The notes under the pieces are model-generated. The model was not told the DNA's origin. It made no database searches and saw only the letters and a program-made list of their open reading frames with translations. Both the position numbers and the translations under genes were made by a program. DNA of 64,000 bases, from NCBI RefSeq assembly GCF_023218075.1, contig NZ_JALPTB010000016.1, positions 40,500 through 104,499 on the forward strand, read 5' to 3'. Below are positions 36,520 through 44,929 of the stretch, piece after piece. How positions within the stretch are numbered: position 1 is the first letter of the stretch; every line of letters starts with the position of its first letter. The DNA is from Rhodococcus sp. HM1. Its GTDB lineage: Bacteria > Actinomycetota > Actinomycetes > Mycobacteriales > Mycobacteriaceae.

Positions 36520-37023
36520 ATGACCATTGCAACAGAATTGACGCAGACCGCGATCGAGCAGTTCCTCTACAAGGAAGCACGGTTGCTCGACGACCGCGAG
36601 TTCGAGAAGTGGCTCGAGTGCTACCACCCGCAGGCCGAGTACTGGATGCCCGCGTGGGACGACAACGGTGAACTCACCGAGGACCCGCAGCGCGAGATCT
36701 CGCTCGTGTACTACCCGAACCGCGGCGGGCTCGAGGACCGGGTGTTCCGCATCCGCACCGACCGCTCGTCGGCGACGTCGCTGCCCGAGCCCCGCACGGG
36801 CCACAACATCACCAACGTCGAGATCCTCGAGCGCCGCGGCACCGAGATCGACCTGCGCCACAACTGGTTCTCGCTGTACTACCGCTACAACACGACCGAC
36901 ACGTACTTCGGCACGAGCTTCGTCACCCTCGACGTGTCCGGACCCGAGCCGGTGATCCGGAAGAAGAAGATCGTCCTGAAGAACGACTACATCCACCACA
37001 TCGTGGACGTCTACGTCGTCTGA
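36520..37023 (+). CDS. benB: Benzoate 1,2-dioxygenase small (beta) subunit
   Basis: A 167-residue NTF2-like beta subunit. Typical segments: IEQFLYKEARLLDDREFEKWLECYHPQAEYWMPAWDDNGELTEDP and YPNRGGLEDRVFRIRTDRSSATSLPEPRTGHNITNVEI. It holds the alpha3beta3 oxygenase together and has no cofactor. It lies 13 bp after benA and 31 bp before benC. Confidence 0.95.
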   Translation: MTIATELTQTAIEQFLYKEARLLDDREFEKWLECYHPQAEYWMPAWDDNGELTEDPQREISLVYYPNRGGLEDRVFRIRTDRSSATSLPEPRTGHNITNVEILERRGTEIDLRHNWFSLYYRYNTTDTYFGTSFVTLDVSGPEPVIRKKKIVLKNDYIHHIVDVYVV

Positions 37024-37054
37024 TCACCCCGATTCACGAAAGAAGGCACATGCC

Positions 37055-38671
37055 ATGAGCTTTCAAGTGGCACTGAGCTTCGAGGACGGGGTCACCCGCT
37101 TCGTCAAGTGCGGCCCGAACGAGACGGTCGCGGACGCGTCGTACAAGGCGCGCATCAACATTCCCCTCGACTGCCGGGACGGCGCGTGCGGCACCTGCAA
37201 GGCGCTGTGCGAGTCCGGTAGCTACGACGGCGGCGACTACATCGAGGAAGCGCTGACCGACGACGAGGCCGAGCAGGGCTACTGCCTGCCCTGCCAGATG
37301 ACACCGGAATCCGACCTGGTGCTGCAGATCGCGACGACCTCCGACGTCGCGAAGACCGCCGCCACGACGTACTCGGCGACGATCACCGACATCCGCCGGT
37401 TCTCGGACAGCACGATCGGTTTCAGTGTCGAGATCCCGAACCGCGACGATTTGGTGTTCCTGCCCGGCCAGTACGTGAACATCACGGTGCCCGGCACCGA
37501 CCAGAGCCGCTCGTACTCGTTCAGCACCGGCCCGAACGACGAGCACCTGTCGTTCCTGGTCAAGATCACCGAAGGCGGACTGATGTCGGAATACCTGCGC
37601 GATCGCGCGCAGGTCGGCGACACCCTCGAGTTCACCGGACCGCTCGGCAGCTTCTTCCTGCGCGAACGCAAGCGCCCCGCGCTGCTGCTCGCCGGCGGCA
37701 CCGGTCTGGCCCCGATCCTCGCGATCTTGGCGACGATGCAGGAACAGGGCAGCGACCTGCCCGTGCACCTGATCTACGGTGGCACCTTCGACCGCGACAT
37801 CGTCGAACTCGACACCCTCGAGGGGTACACGAAGTCGCTGCCGAACTTCAGCTTCGACTACTGCGTCGCGGATCCCGACTCGGCAGCACCGAACAAGGGG
37901 TACGTCACCTCGTTGTTCGAGCCGAAGCATCTCAACGACGGCGACGTCGACGTGTACCTGTGCGGCCCGCCGCCGATGGTCGAGGCGGTGCGCACCCACT
38001 TCGGGAACGAGGGCGTCACCCCCGCCAACTTCTACTTCGAGAAGTTCAACAATTCCGCGGCCGGTTCCGACCAAGGTGCCGTGCAGGTCACCGAGCCCAC
38101 CGACGCCGAGCGTGCCGCGGCCGAGAAGGCCTCCGCCGAAACCGGTCTGCCCGTCTCGCTCGGAGCCGCGAACCCCACCGTGGCGGACAACTACGAGATC
38201 GGCGAGGAGCACCCGCCCGTCGCGGAGTCCGATGCCCAGTTCGACGCCCGCATGGCACTCGAACTCGGCGCGCTCGAACTGACGATCGGCCGGCTCACCG
38301 ACGCCCAGCTCGCCGAGTTCCGCTTCCTGGCCGAGGCATCGACCGCATCGATCGAACGCGACCGGTTCACGGACGCCGCCGCGTTCACCGACACCAACGC
38401 GGCGTTCCACGAATTCCTGTTCCGCTGCTGCGGCAACCCGGTGCTGCTCGAGGCGTACAACCGGCTCGAGGTCACCCAGCTGATGCGCCGCGTGCTGCGC
38501 ACCGCGCAGTGGGTGGACGAGCAGGTCCCCCACGACCACCTGAAGATCGTCAAGGCGTTCGAACGCGGAAACCGTGCCGCGGCACGCGATCTCATCGTCT
38601 CCCACGCCCAGCACGCGAAGGAGACCATGCGTCGCGCCATCGAGGACCACGAGAAGGCGGAAATCGCATGA
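37055..38671 (+). CDS. benC: Benzoate dioxygenase reductase fused to a GntR-type FCD domain
   Basis: A 538-residue protein, about 200 residues longer than usual BenC. Residues 1-95 are a plant-type 2Fe-2S ferredoxin (CRDGACGTCKALCESG...CLPC), 100-200 the FAD domain (RSYSFSTGP) and 205-335 the NAD domain (LLLAGGTGLAPILAIL, YLCGPPPMVEAV). A linker of about 50 residues leads to an FCD domain (about 391-538) as found at the C-terminus of FadR-type GntR regulators. The FCD metal/ligand positions Asp446, His452 (DTNAAFHEF), His495 (PHDHLKIV) and His517 (VSHAQH) are all kept. There is no DNA-binding HTH. The fusion may let a carboxylate ligand tune electron transfer. Overlaps benD by 4 bases. Confidence 0.9.
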   Translation: MSFQVALSFEDGVTRFVKCGPNETVADASYKARINIPLDCRDGACGTCKALCESGSYDGGDYIEEALTDDEAEQGYCLPCQMTPESDLVLQIATTSDVAKTAATTYSATITDIRRFSDSTIGFSVEIPNRDDLVFLPGQYVNITVPGTDQSRSYSFSTGPNDEHLSFLVKITEGGLMSEYLRDRAQVGDTLEFTGPLGSFFLRERKRPALLLAGGTGLAPILAILATMQEQGSDLPVHLIYGGTFDRDIVELDTLEGYTKSLPNFSFDYCVADPDSAAPNKGYVTSLFEPKHLNDGDVDVYLCGPPPMVEAVRTHFGNEGVTPANFYFEKFNNSAAGSDQGAVQVTEPTDAERAAAEKASAETGLPVSLGAANPTVADNYEIGEEHPPVAESDAQFDARMALELGALELTIGRLTDAQLAEFRFLAEASTASIERDRFTDAAAFTDTNAAFHEFLFRCCGNPVLLEAYNRLEVTQLMRRVLRTAQWVDEQVPHDHLKIVKAFERGNRAAARDLIVSHAQHAKETMRRAIEDHEKAEIA

Positions 38672-39462
38672 GCCCCCGCGTCTTTCCCGGACGGTTCGAC
38701 GACCGCGCGGTCGTCGTGACCGGTGCCGCACAGGGCATCGGATGCGCGGTCGCGACGCGGATCGCGGCCGAGGGCGGCGACGTCGTCCTGATCGACCGCG
38801 CCGAACTCGTCCACGACGTCGCGAAGGAACTGCGGGAGAACGGCGCCCGCGCGCATTCCGTGACCGCCGACCTCGAAACGTTCGAGGGCGCACAGGCCGC
38901 GATCGACGAGGCGCGACAGCAGTACGGGCGCATCGACGTGCTGATCAACAACGTCGGCGGCACCATCTGGGCCAAGCCGTACGAGCACTACACGCCCGAG
39001 CAGATCCAGGCCGAGGTGCAGCGCTCGTTGTTCCCCACGCTGTGGACGTGCCGGGCGGTCCTGCCGCACCTGATCACGCAGAACTCCGGCACGATCGTCA
39101 ACGTCTCGTCGGTCGCGACCCGCGGCGTCAACCGTGTCCCGTACGCGGCGGCCAAGGGCGGGGTCAACGCGATCACCGCGGCGCTGGCACTCGAGGTCGC
39201 GCAGTACGGGATCCGGGTGGTCGCGACCGCACCGGGTGGCACCGACGCCCCGGCCCGCCGGGTCGCGCGCGGACCGGCAGCGCAGACCGACCAGGAGAAG
39301 ACCTGGTACCAGCAGATCGTCGACCAGACCGTCGACTCGTCGCTGCTCAAACGGTACGGCACGCTCGACGAGCAGGCCGCCGCCATCACGTTCATGGCAT
39401 CGGAGGAAGCCTCGTACATCACCGGCACGGTTCTGCCCGTCGCCGGCGGCGATCTGGGCTAG
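38668..39462 (+). CDS. benD: Benzoate cis-diol dehydrogenase
   Basis: A 264-residue short-chain dehydrogenase that oxidatively decarboxylates 1,6-dihydroxycyclohexa-2,4-diene-1-carboxylate to catechol. The NAD motif is VVVTGAAQGIGCAVATRIA, then NNVGGTIWAKPYEHYTPEQI, and the catalytic residues in NVSSVATRGVNRVPYAAAKGGV (Ser, Tyr, Lys). The ATG at 38668 overlaps the benC stop (ATGA). It is followed by a terminator and then benK. Confidence 0.94.
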   Translation: MSPRVFPGRFDDRAVVVTGAAQGIGCAVATRIAAEGGDVVLIDRAELVHDVAKELRENGARAHSVTADLETFEGAQAAIDEARQQYGRIDVLINNVGGTIWAKPYEHYTPEQIQAEVQRSLFPTLWTCRAVLPHLITQNSGTIVNVSSVATRGVNRVPYAAAKGGVNAITAALALEVAQYGIRVVATAPGGTDAPARRVARGPAAQTDQEKTWYQQIVDQTVDSSLLKRYGTLDEQAAAITFMASEEASYITGTVLPVAGGDLG

Positions 39463-39472
39463 CCCGCCGCCC

Positions 39473-39524
39473 CGGGCCTCACCGACAGGGCCATCTCCGG
39501 CCCCGACGGTGAGGCCCGTTTTTC
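39473..39524 (+). terminator. Rho-independent terminator after benD
   Basis: Perfect 12-bp stem, CGGGCCTCACCG (39473-39484) with CGGTGAGGCCCG (39507-39518), an inner GGCC pair in the loop, and a T-tract TTTTT at the 3' side. It separates benABCD from benK. Confidence 0.85.
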
Positions 39525-39567
39525 TCTCCCGATTGTTTTGTGACAGCCCTCACCAACTGGAGTGATC

Positions 39568-40899
39568 ATGACCCAGCCCACAGAATGGGCGAGTGCGCGG
39601 CACCGCCGTTCCGTCCTCTGGATCGTCGCGCTGGCGACGCTCGCGATCGTCTTCGACGGCTACGACCTGGTCGTCTACGGCACCATCCTGCCCACACTGA
39701 TGGCCGACCCGGGCCAGCTCGGGCACATCTCCGCCGAGCAGGGCGGTGCGCTCGGCTCGTACGCACTGGTCGGCGTCATGGTCGGCGCGCTGGTCACCGG
39801 CGCTTTCGGTGACCGCGTCGGGCGGCGGAAGATGATGCTCCTGCACATCGTCTGGTTCTCCGTCGGCATGGCCGCCGCGGCACTGTCGACGAACCTCGCG
39901 ATGTTCGGCGCGCTGCGGTTCTTCACCGGCATCGGCGTCGGAGGGCTCGTGGCCACCGCCGGTGCCGTCGTCGCCGAGTTCGCACCGGCAGGCAAACGCA
40001 ATCTCTACAACGCGATCGTGTACAGCGGCGTCCCCGCCGGCGGTGTCCTCGCGTCCCTGCTGGCGATCGTGTTGCGCGACGCGATCGGCTGGCGTGGCCT
40101 GTTCCTGATCGGCGCGCTGCCGCTGGTGATCCTGCTGCCCCTCGCCTTGGCGAAACTCCCCGAGTCGCCGCAGTGGCTGATCTCGCGCGGTCGCACCGAC
40201 GACGCCGCCGCGGTCTGGTACAAGTTCGACATCCCGGTGCCCGCACCCTCGGCGCCGACCGCCGAGAAGGCCGGTTTCGCTGCGCTCGCCACCCGTCGGT
40301 ATGCCTGGGGAACAACACTTCTCGGACTGATGAGCTTCTCCGGACTGCTGCTCACCTACGGGCTGAACACCTGGCTTCCGAAGATCATGGCGGACGCCGG
40401 GTACAACGCGAAGGGCTCGCTCGCGTTCCTGCTCGTCCTCAACGGCGGCGCGATCATCGGCGGCGTGCTCGCCTCCCGGATCGCCGACGGGCGCGGACCC
40501 CAGCCCGTCGTCGTCACCACTTTCGGTCTCGCCGCCCTCGCCCTGGTGCTGCTCACCTTCGGGTTCCCGCTGCCGGTGCTCCTCGCCGCGGTCGCGATCG
40601 CCGGTGTCGGCACGATCGGCACCCAGGTCCTCGTCTACGGTTTCGTGTCCAACTACTACGAGACCCGGGCCCGGGCCGCGGGCGTCGCATGGTGCGCCGG
40701 GTTCGGCCGCCTCGGTGGGATCGTCGGACCGATCATCGGCGGCGTGCTCATCGGTGCAGGTCTGAGCAACAACGTCAACTTCTACATCTTCGCCGGAATC
40801 GCACTCGCCGGTGCGGTCGTCACCTTCTTCGTGCCGCCCCGTCCGACCGCCCCGAACACCGAACCGGAGCCTGCGGTCGCGGCTACCGTGGATGTGTGA
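39568..40899 (+). CDS. benK: Benzoate MFS transporter (aromatic acid:H+ symporter)
   Basis: A 443-residue 12-helix transporter of the AAHS family. The helix 1 signature DGYDLVVYGTILP, the loop 2-3 motif GAFGDRVGRRKMML and RFFTGIGVGGLVATAGAVVAEFAP are present, as in BenK and PcaK. The ATG at 39568 lies 5 nt after GGAG. It should bring benzoate into the cell with protons. It is followed directly by the LuxR-type regulator (overlapping GTGA). Confidence 0.92.
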   Translation: MTQPTEWASARHRRSVLWIVALATLAIVFDGYDLVVYGTILPTLMADPGQLGHISAEQGGALGSYALVGVMVGALVTGAFGDRVGRRKMMLLHIVWFSVGMAAAALSTNLAMFGALRFFTGIGVGGLVATAGAVVAEFAPAGKRNLYNAIVYSGVPAGGVLASLLAIVLRDAIGWRGLFLIGALPLVILLPLALAKLPESPQWLISRGRTDDAAAVWYKFDIPVPAPSAPTAEKAGFAALATRRYAWGTTLLGLMSFSGLLLTYGLNTWLPKIMADAGYNAKGSLAFLLVLNGGAIIGGVLASRIADGRGPQPVVVTTFGLAALALVLLTFGFPLPVLLAAVAIAGVGTIGTQVLVYGFVSNYYETRARAAGVAWCAGFGRLGGIVGPIIGGVLIGAGLSNNVNFYIFAGIALAGAVVTFFVPPRPTAPNTEPEPAVAATVDV

Positions 40900-43595
40900 C
40901 GGGATCTTCCATGCTGGTCGGACGTACCCGCGAGCTCGCAGAGCTCGAACGGATCCTCGACGAGGCGCGAACCGGTACCCCCGGGCTCGCCCTCGTCGAG
41001 GGTCCGCCCGGTATCGGAAAGACCACCCTGGTAAGAACTTTCGCCGAATCGCTGTCCGGCTGGACGGTTCTCGGTGCGACCTGCGCAGAGTGGGAGTCAC
41101 ACCGGGAGTGGTCCGTCGCCGAACAGCTGCTGCAGGCGCCGGTGACGGCGACGGAGCCCGTCGACGTCGCTCACGGGATCCTCGCCGGCCTGACCGGCCC
41201 CACGGTGATCGTCGTCGACGACGCGCATCGGTCCGATCCCGCGTCGCTGCAGGCGCTGTCGTCGTTGATCCGCCGCGCCCACGGGGACCCGCTGTGCATG
41301 ATGTGGCTGGTCCCCGACGTCCTGCCCGAGACCGTCGATGAGGAGGTCGCCCGCATCCTCGACATGCATCGCAGCGTCACAGTCCACGTCGGCCCGCTCT
41401 CGCCCTCGGACATCGCCCAACTGGCTCTCACACGTGCCGGTGTCGATCTGTCCGCATGGACGGCGCGACGCCTGTACGAACACACCCTCGGAAGTCCCCT
41501 GCCGACCCTGCAGGTCATCGACGAGATGCCCCGATCACAGTGGCAGCACTGGCAGGACCGGTTCCCGGCGCCGAAGCAACATGCCGCGACGGTGCGCCGG
41601 AGGCTCGCCGGCTGTTCGGAAGAAACTCGCCTGCTCGTCGAATCGGCGGCGATCCTCGGTACCGACAGCTCCCTCGCGCATGCCGCGTCACTCGCCGAAC
41701 TGGACGACCCGACGACCGCCCTCGACGACGCCCACACGGCCGGGTTGCTCACGATGCGGGAACAACGCGGTGTCGTCACGCTGTCGTTTCCGGACCCGAT
41801 GACCCGAGCAGCCGTGGTCGACGGGCTCGGCCCGGCGCGACGGCAGGAACTGCACGCCCGGGCAGCGGAGATCGTCGACGACGAGGGCGCCTCCCTGCTC
41901 CATCTGGTGTCCGCCACTCACCGGTCCGATGCCGGCCTCGCCGACCGCCTCGATCGGTACGCGCAGGCGCGCGCGTCGGACGGAGCGTGGTCGGATGCGG
42001 CCGAGGCCCTCATCATCTCGAGCCGGATCACCCCGGACCGGGAGTTGCGGACCGAACGCCTGATCCGCGGAGTCGACGCACTCACCGGTGCCGCCGACCT
42101 CCCGCAGGCGCTGACGTTCGTCCCCGAAATCGAAAGCGCCCCTGGTGGTCCCATGCGTGACGCCGTGCTCGGGTACCTGGCCATCCAACGCGGGCGCGCC
42201 GCCGAAGCACACGAACTGCTCACCCGCGCCTGGACATCGATCGACGACACCGACGCGGATCCACAGCTCGCTGCGTTGATCTGCCAGCGCATGGTGCTGC
42301 ACTCGCTGGCCGGGCTGCGCGGTGACGAACTCGTCGAGTGGGCCGACCGTGCCGCCGCACTGGTACCCCGGGCCACGCCGGCCGCCGTCGAATCCGCGGC
42401 CGTCCGCGGTCTCGGTCTCGCCATGACCGGTCGTGTCGACGAGGGAGTGGCGTCGTACGCGACCCTCTCCGACCACGTCGGATCGGGCGCCCAGAGCCAA
42501 CGTTTCCGCATGGCCGAAGGCTGGCTGGCGCTGGCGCTCGACGACCCCGGCCGGGCGCGGGCGGAACTCGAATCGGCCGAACCGACCGCGTTCCGGGGAG
42601 GCTCGCTACGCATCTCGCTGTGGGCGCAGGCATGGCTGGCCCGCACCCAGTTCGCGCTCGGTGAGTGGGACGATGCGATCCGCACGGTCGATCGTGCGGC
42701 CGCCCAGCTCGACCGCACCGGACTGGATCTCCTTCGCCCCCTGGTGCACTGGACCGGCGCTCAGATCCATGCGCTGCGCGGGGACCGCGCCAGGGCGCGC
42801 GAACACCTGCTGCGAGGCCGCGCGGGCACCCACGACTACGCGATGATGCTGGCGCCGTCGGCGATCTCGGCAGCGCAGGTCTCCGAGATCGCAGCGGAAT
42901 ACGGCGACGTGCTGCGGCATCTCGAACCGCTTGCCGTCGTGCAGCACCGGCAGGGACTCGACGAACCGGGCTTCTGGCCGTGGCCGGACCTGTACGCCAA
43001 CGCACTCGTCATGACCGGACGGGTGGACGAGGCCGACGTATTCCTCCGCCCCTTCGAGGAACGCGCCGCGGCACGCGGACACCGGTCCGCGATGGCGCGC
43101 GTCGGATACGTGCGCGGTCGAATCCAGGGCTCACGCGGCGACATCGACGCGGCACGTGACACTTTCGAGTCTGCTCTCGCGCAACTGGCGCCGCTGCCGT
43201 TGCCGTACGACCGCGCCCGGGTGAGCTACGCCTACGGGCAGACGATGCGCCGGGCGGGTCGACGCCGCGAGGCCGACGCGGTGATGCGCTCGGCCCGGGA
43301 ACTGTATTCGACGCTCGGCGCGACCAGTTACGTCCAACGTTGCGATCGTGAACTCAAGGCGGGCGGCCTGAAGGCCGGCGAGGAGACCGCGGACCGTTCG
43401 GTCGACGCCGTCGCCCTCACCCCGCAGGAACAGGCGGTGGCGGCACTCGTCGCAGCCGGCCACACGAACAAGGAAGTGGCCGGCGAACTGTTCCTGTCCG
43501 TCAAGACCGTGCAGTATCACCTGACCCGGGTGTACGCGAAGTTCGGCATCCGTTCCCGGAGCGAACTCGCGGCCCGGTTCCGAGAACAGGAGTAG
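40896..43595 (+). CDS. Large ATP-binding LuxR-type (LAL) regulator of the ben cluster
   Basis: An 899-residue LAL regulator. The N-terminal AAA-type ATPase has a Walker A LVEGPPGIGKTTLV (residues 34-47) and a Walker B TVIVVDDAHRSDP. The middle part (about 300-800) is helical-repeat/TPR-like. The C-terminal LuxR HTH is LTPQEQAVAALVAAGHTNKEVAGELFLSVKTVQYHLTRVYAKFGIRSRSEL. The start is GTG at 40896 overlapping the benK stop, or ATG at 40911. It lies between the two benzoate transporter genes, so benzoate-responsive control of ben is likely. Confidence 0.87.
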   Translation: MTGSSMLVGRTRELAELERILDEARTGTPGLALVEGPPGIGKTTLVRTFAESLSGWTVLGATCAEWESHREWSVAEQLLQAPVTATEPVDVAHGILAGLTGPTVIVVDDAHRSDPASLQALSSLIRRAHGDPLCMMWLVPDVLPETVDEEVARILDMHRSVTVHVGPLSPSDIAQLALTRAGVDLSAWTARRLYEHTLGSPLPTLQVIDEMPRSQWQHWQDRFPAPKQHAATVRRRLAGCSEETRLLVESAAILGTDSSLAHAASLAELDDPTTALDDAHTAGLLTMREQRGVVTLSFPDPMTRAAVVDGLGPARRQELHARAAEIVDDEGASLLHLVSATHRSDAGLADRLDRYAQARASDGAWSDAAEALIISSRITPDRELRTERLIRGVDALTGAADLPQALTFVPEIESAPGGPMRDAVLGYLAIQRGRAAEAHELLTRAWTSIDDTDADPQLAALICQRMVLHSLAGLRGDELVEWADRAAALVPRATPAAVESAAVRGLGLAMTGRVDEGVASYATLSDHVGSGAQSQRFRMAEGWLALALDDPGRARAELESAEPTAFRGGSLRISLWAQAWLARTQFALGEWDDAIRTVDRAAAQLDRTGLDLLRPLVHWTGAQIHALRGDRARAREHLLRGRAGTHDYAMMLAPSAISAAQVSEIAAEYGDVLRHLEPLAVVQHRQGLDEPGFWPWPDLYANALVMTGRVDEADVFLRPFEERAAARGHRSAMARVGYVRGRIQGSRGDIDAARDTFESALAQLAPLPLPYDRARVSYAYGQTMRRAGRRREADAVMRSARELYSTLGATSYVQRCDRELKAGGLKAGEETADRSVDAVALTPQEQAVAALVAAGHTNKEVAGELFLSVKTVQYHLTRVYAKFGIRSRSELAARFREQE

Positions 43596-43605
43596 TTGTT
43601 TCAGA

Positions 43606-44862
43606 ATGACCGCAGTCGACGAAGACGCCCGGACCGGCGCCGATACCGTCCTGTTCGAACGTCCCGCGCGACCACGCACCACTCTGCGTCGGCTCGGTCG
43701 CGACCTCGGGCCCGGATATGCAGCCAACGGCCTTGTCGGGCTGATCTTCTCGTGCACCGGACCGGTCGCGGTGATACTCGCCGCCGGCGCCGCCGGAGGA
43801 CTGAGCGCACCGCAGCTCGCGTCGTGGATCTTCGGGGTGTTCGTACTCAACGGAATCCTCACCATCGCGATGAGCCTCGCGTACCGTCAGCCGCTCGGGT
43901 TCTTCTGGACCATCCCCGGCACGGTGGTGGTCGGCGAATCGCTCACGCACCTGAGCTGGCCCGAAGTGATCGGCGCGTACGTCGTCACATCCGCACTGAT
44001 TCTGCTGCTGGGACTTTCGGGTCTCGTGCGGCGCGTGATGTCGGCGCTGCCCATGCCGATCGTGATGGCCATGGTGGCCGGGGTGTTCCTGAAGTTCGGG
44101 GTGGATCTCGTGCGGGCACTCGACGCCGACGTCGCGATCGCGGTGCCGATGGTCCTGGTGTTCCTGGCGCTCAGCGCAGTTCCGCCTCTCGGCAAGTGGA
44201 TGCCGCCGATCCTGGGGGCGCTGCTCACGGGAGTGGTCGCGGTCGCGGTGTCCGGCCGGTTCGATCCGGTCGGCGACGATGCCGGGGTGTTCGCGTCACC
44301 CGTGTTCACCGCGCCGGTGTTCACCTGGACGGCGATCCTGGAACTCGTTGTTCCGCTCGCCATCACGGTGCTTGTCGTGCAGAACGGGCAGGGTGTCGCG
44401 GTGCTGCGCAGCGCCGGACATCACCCGCCGATCAACGTGGCGACGGTCGCGTGCGGGGTGTGGTCCTTCGCGGCAGCGGCGGTCGGCGCCGTGTCCACGT
44501 GCCTGACCGGCCCGACGAACGCGTTGCTGGTGTCCTCCGGCGAACGCAGCCGCCAGTACACGGCCGCCGTGACGTGCGGCGTACTGGCGATCGTGTTCGG
44601 CTCGTTCGCACCGCTGTTCGTACGGTGGATGACCGCGGCGCCCGTCGCATTCGTCGCCACGCTCGGTGGGCTGGCGATGCTGCGGGCACTGCAGGGCGCG
44701 TTCGTCGCCGGGTTCGGTCGCACCCACACGATGGGCGCGCTGGTCGCGTTCGTGGTCACCGCTTCGAATGTCGCGTTCTGGAACATCGGCGCCGCGTTCT
44801 GGGGTCTGGTCGCGGGCATCGCGGTGTCGTGGCTGCTCGAGCGCGGCGACTGGGCTCGGTAA
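43606..44862 (+). CDS. benE: Benzoate/H+ symporter BenE
   Basis: A 418-residue membrane protein of the BenE family with about 12 hydrophobic helices. Family segments: GLVGLIFSCTGPVAVILAAGAAGGLS, LAYRQPLGFFWTIPGTVVVGESL, MPIVMAMVAGVFLKFGVDLV, VVQNGQGVAVLRSAGHHPPIN and STCLTGPTNALLVSSGE. It starts 10 bp after the regulator's stop. It is a second benzoate uptake system besides BenK and is unrelated to it in sequence. Confidence 0.92.
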   Translation: MTAVDEDARTGADTVLFERPARPRTTLRRLGRDLGPGYAANGLVGLIFSCTGPVAVILAAGAAGGLSAPQLASWIFGVFVLNGILTIAMSLAYRQPLGFFWTIPGTVVVGESLTHLSWPEVIGAYVVTSALILLLGLSGLVRRVMSALPMPIVMAMVAGVFLKFGVDLVRALDADVAIAVPMVLVFLALSAVPPLGKWMPPILGALLTGVVAVAVSGRFDPVGDDAGVFASPVFTAPVFTWTAILELVVPLAITVLVVQNGQGVAVLRSAGHHPPINVATVACGVWSFAAAAVGAVSTCLTGPTNALLVSSGERSRQYTAAVTCGVLAIVFGSFAPLFVRWMTAAPVAFVATLGGLAMLRALQGAFVAGFGRTHTMGALVAFVVTASNVAFWNIGAAFWGLVAGIAVSWLLERGDWAR

Positions 44863-44929
44863 TCCTCGTCGCGATCGGCTGTCCGGCTTCGGGGCGGTCG
44901 GCGGATCTGTCGCACTTTCCGTTTGCGCC

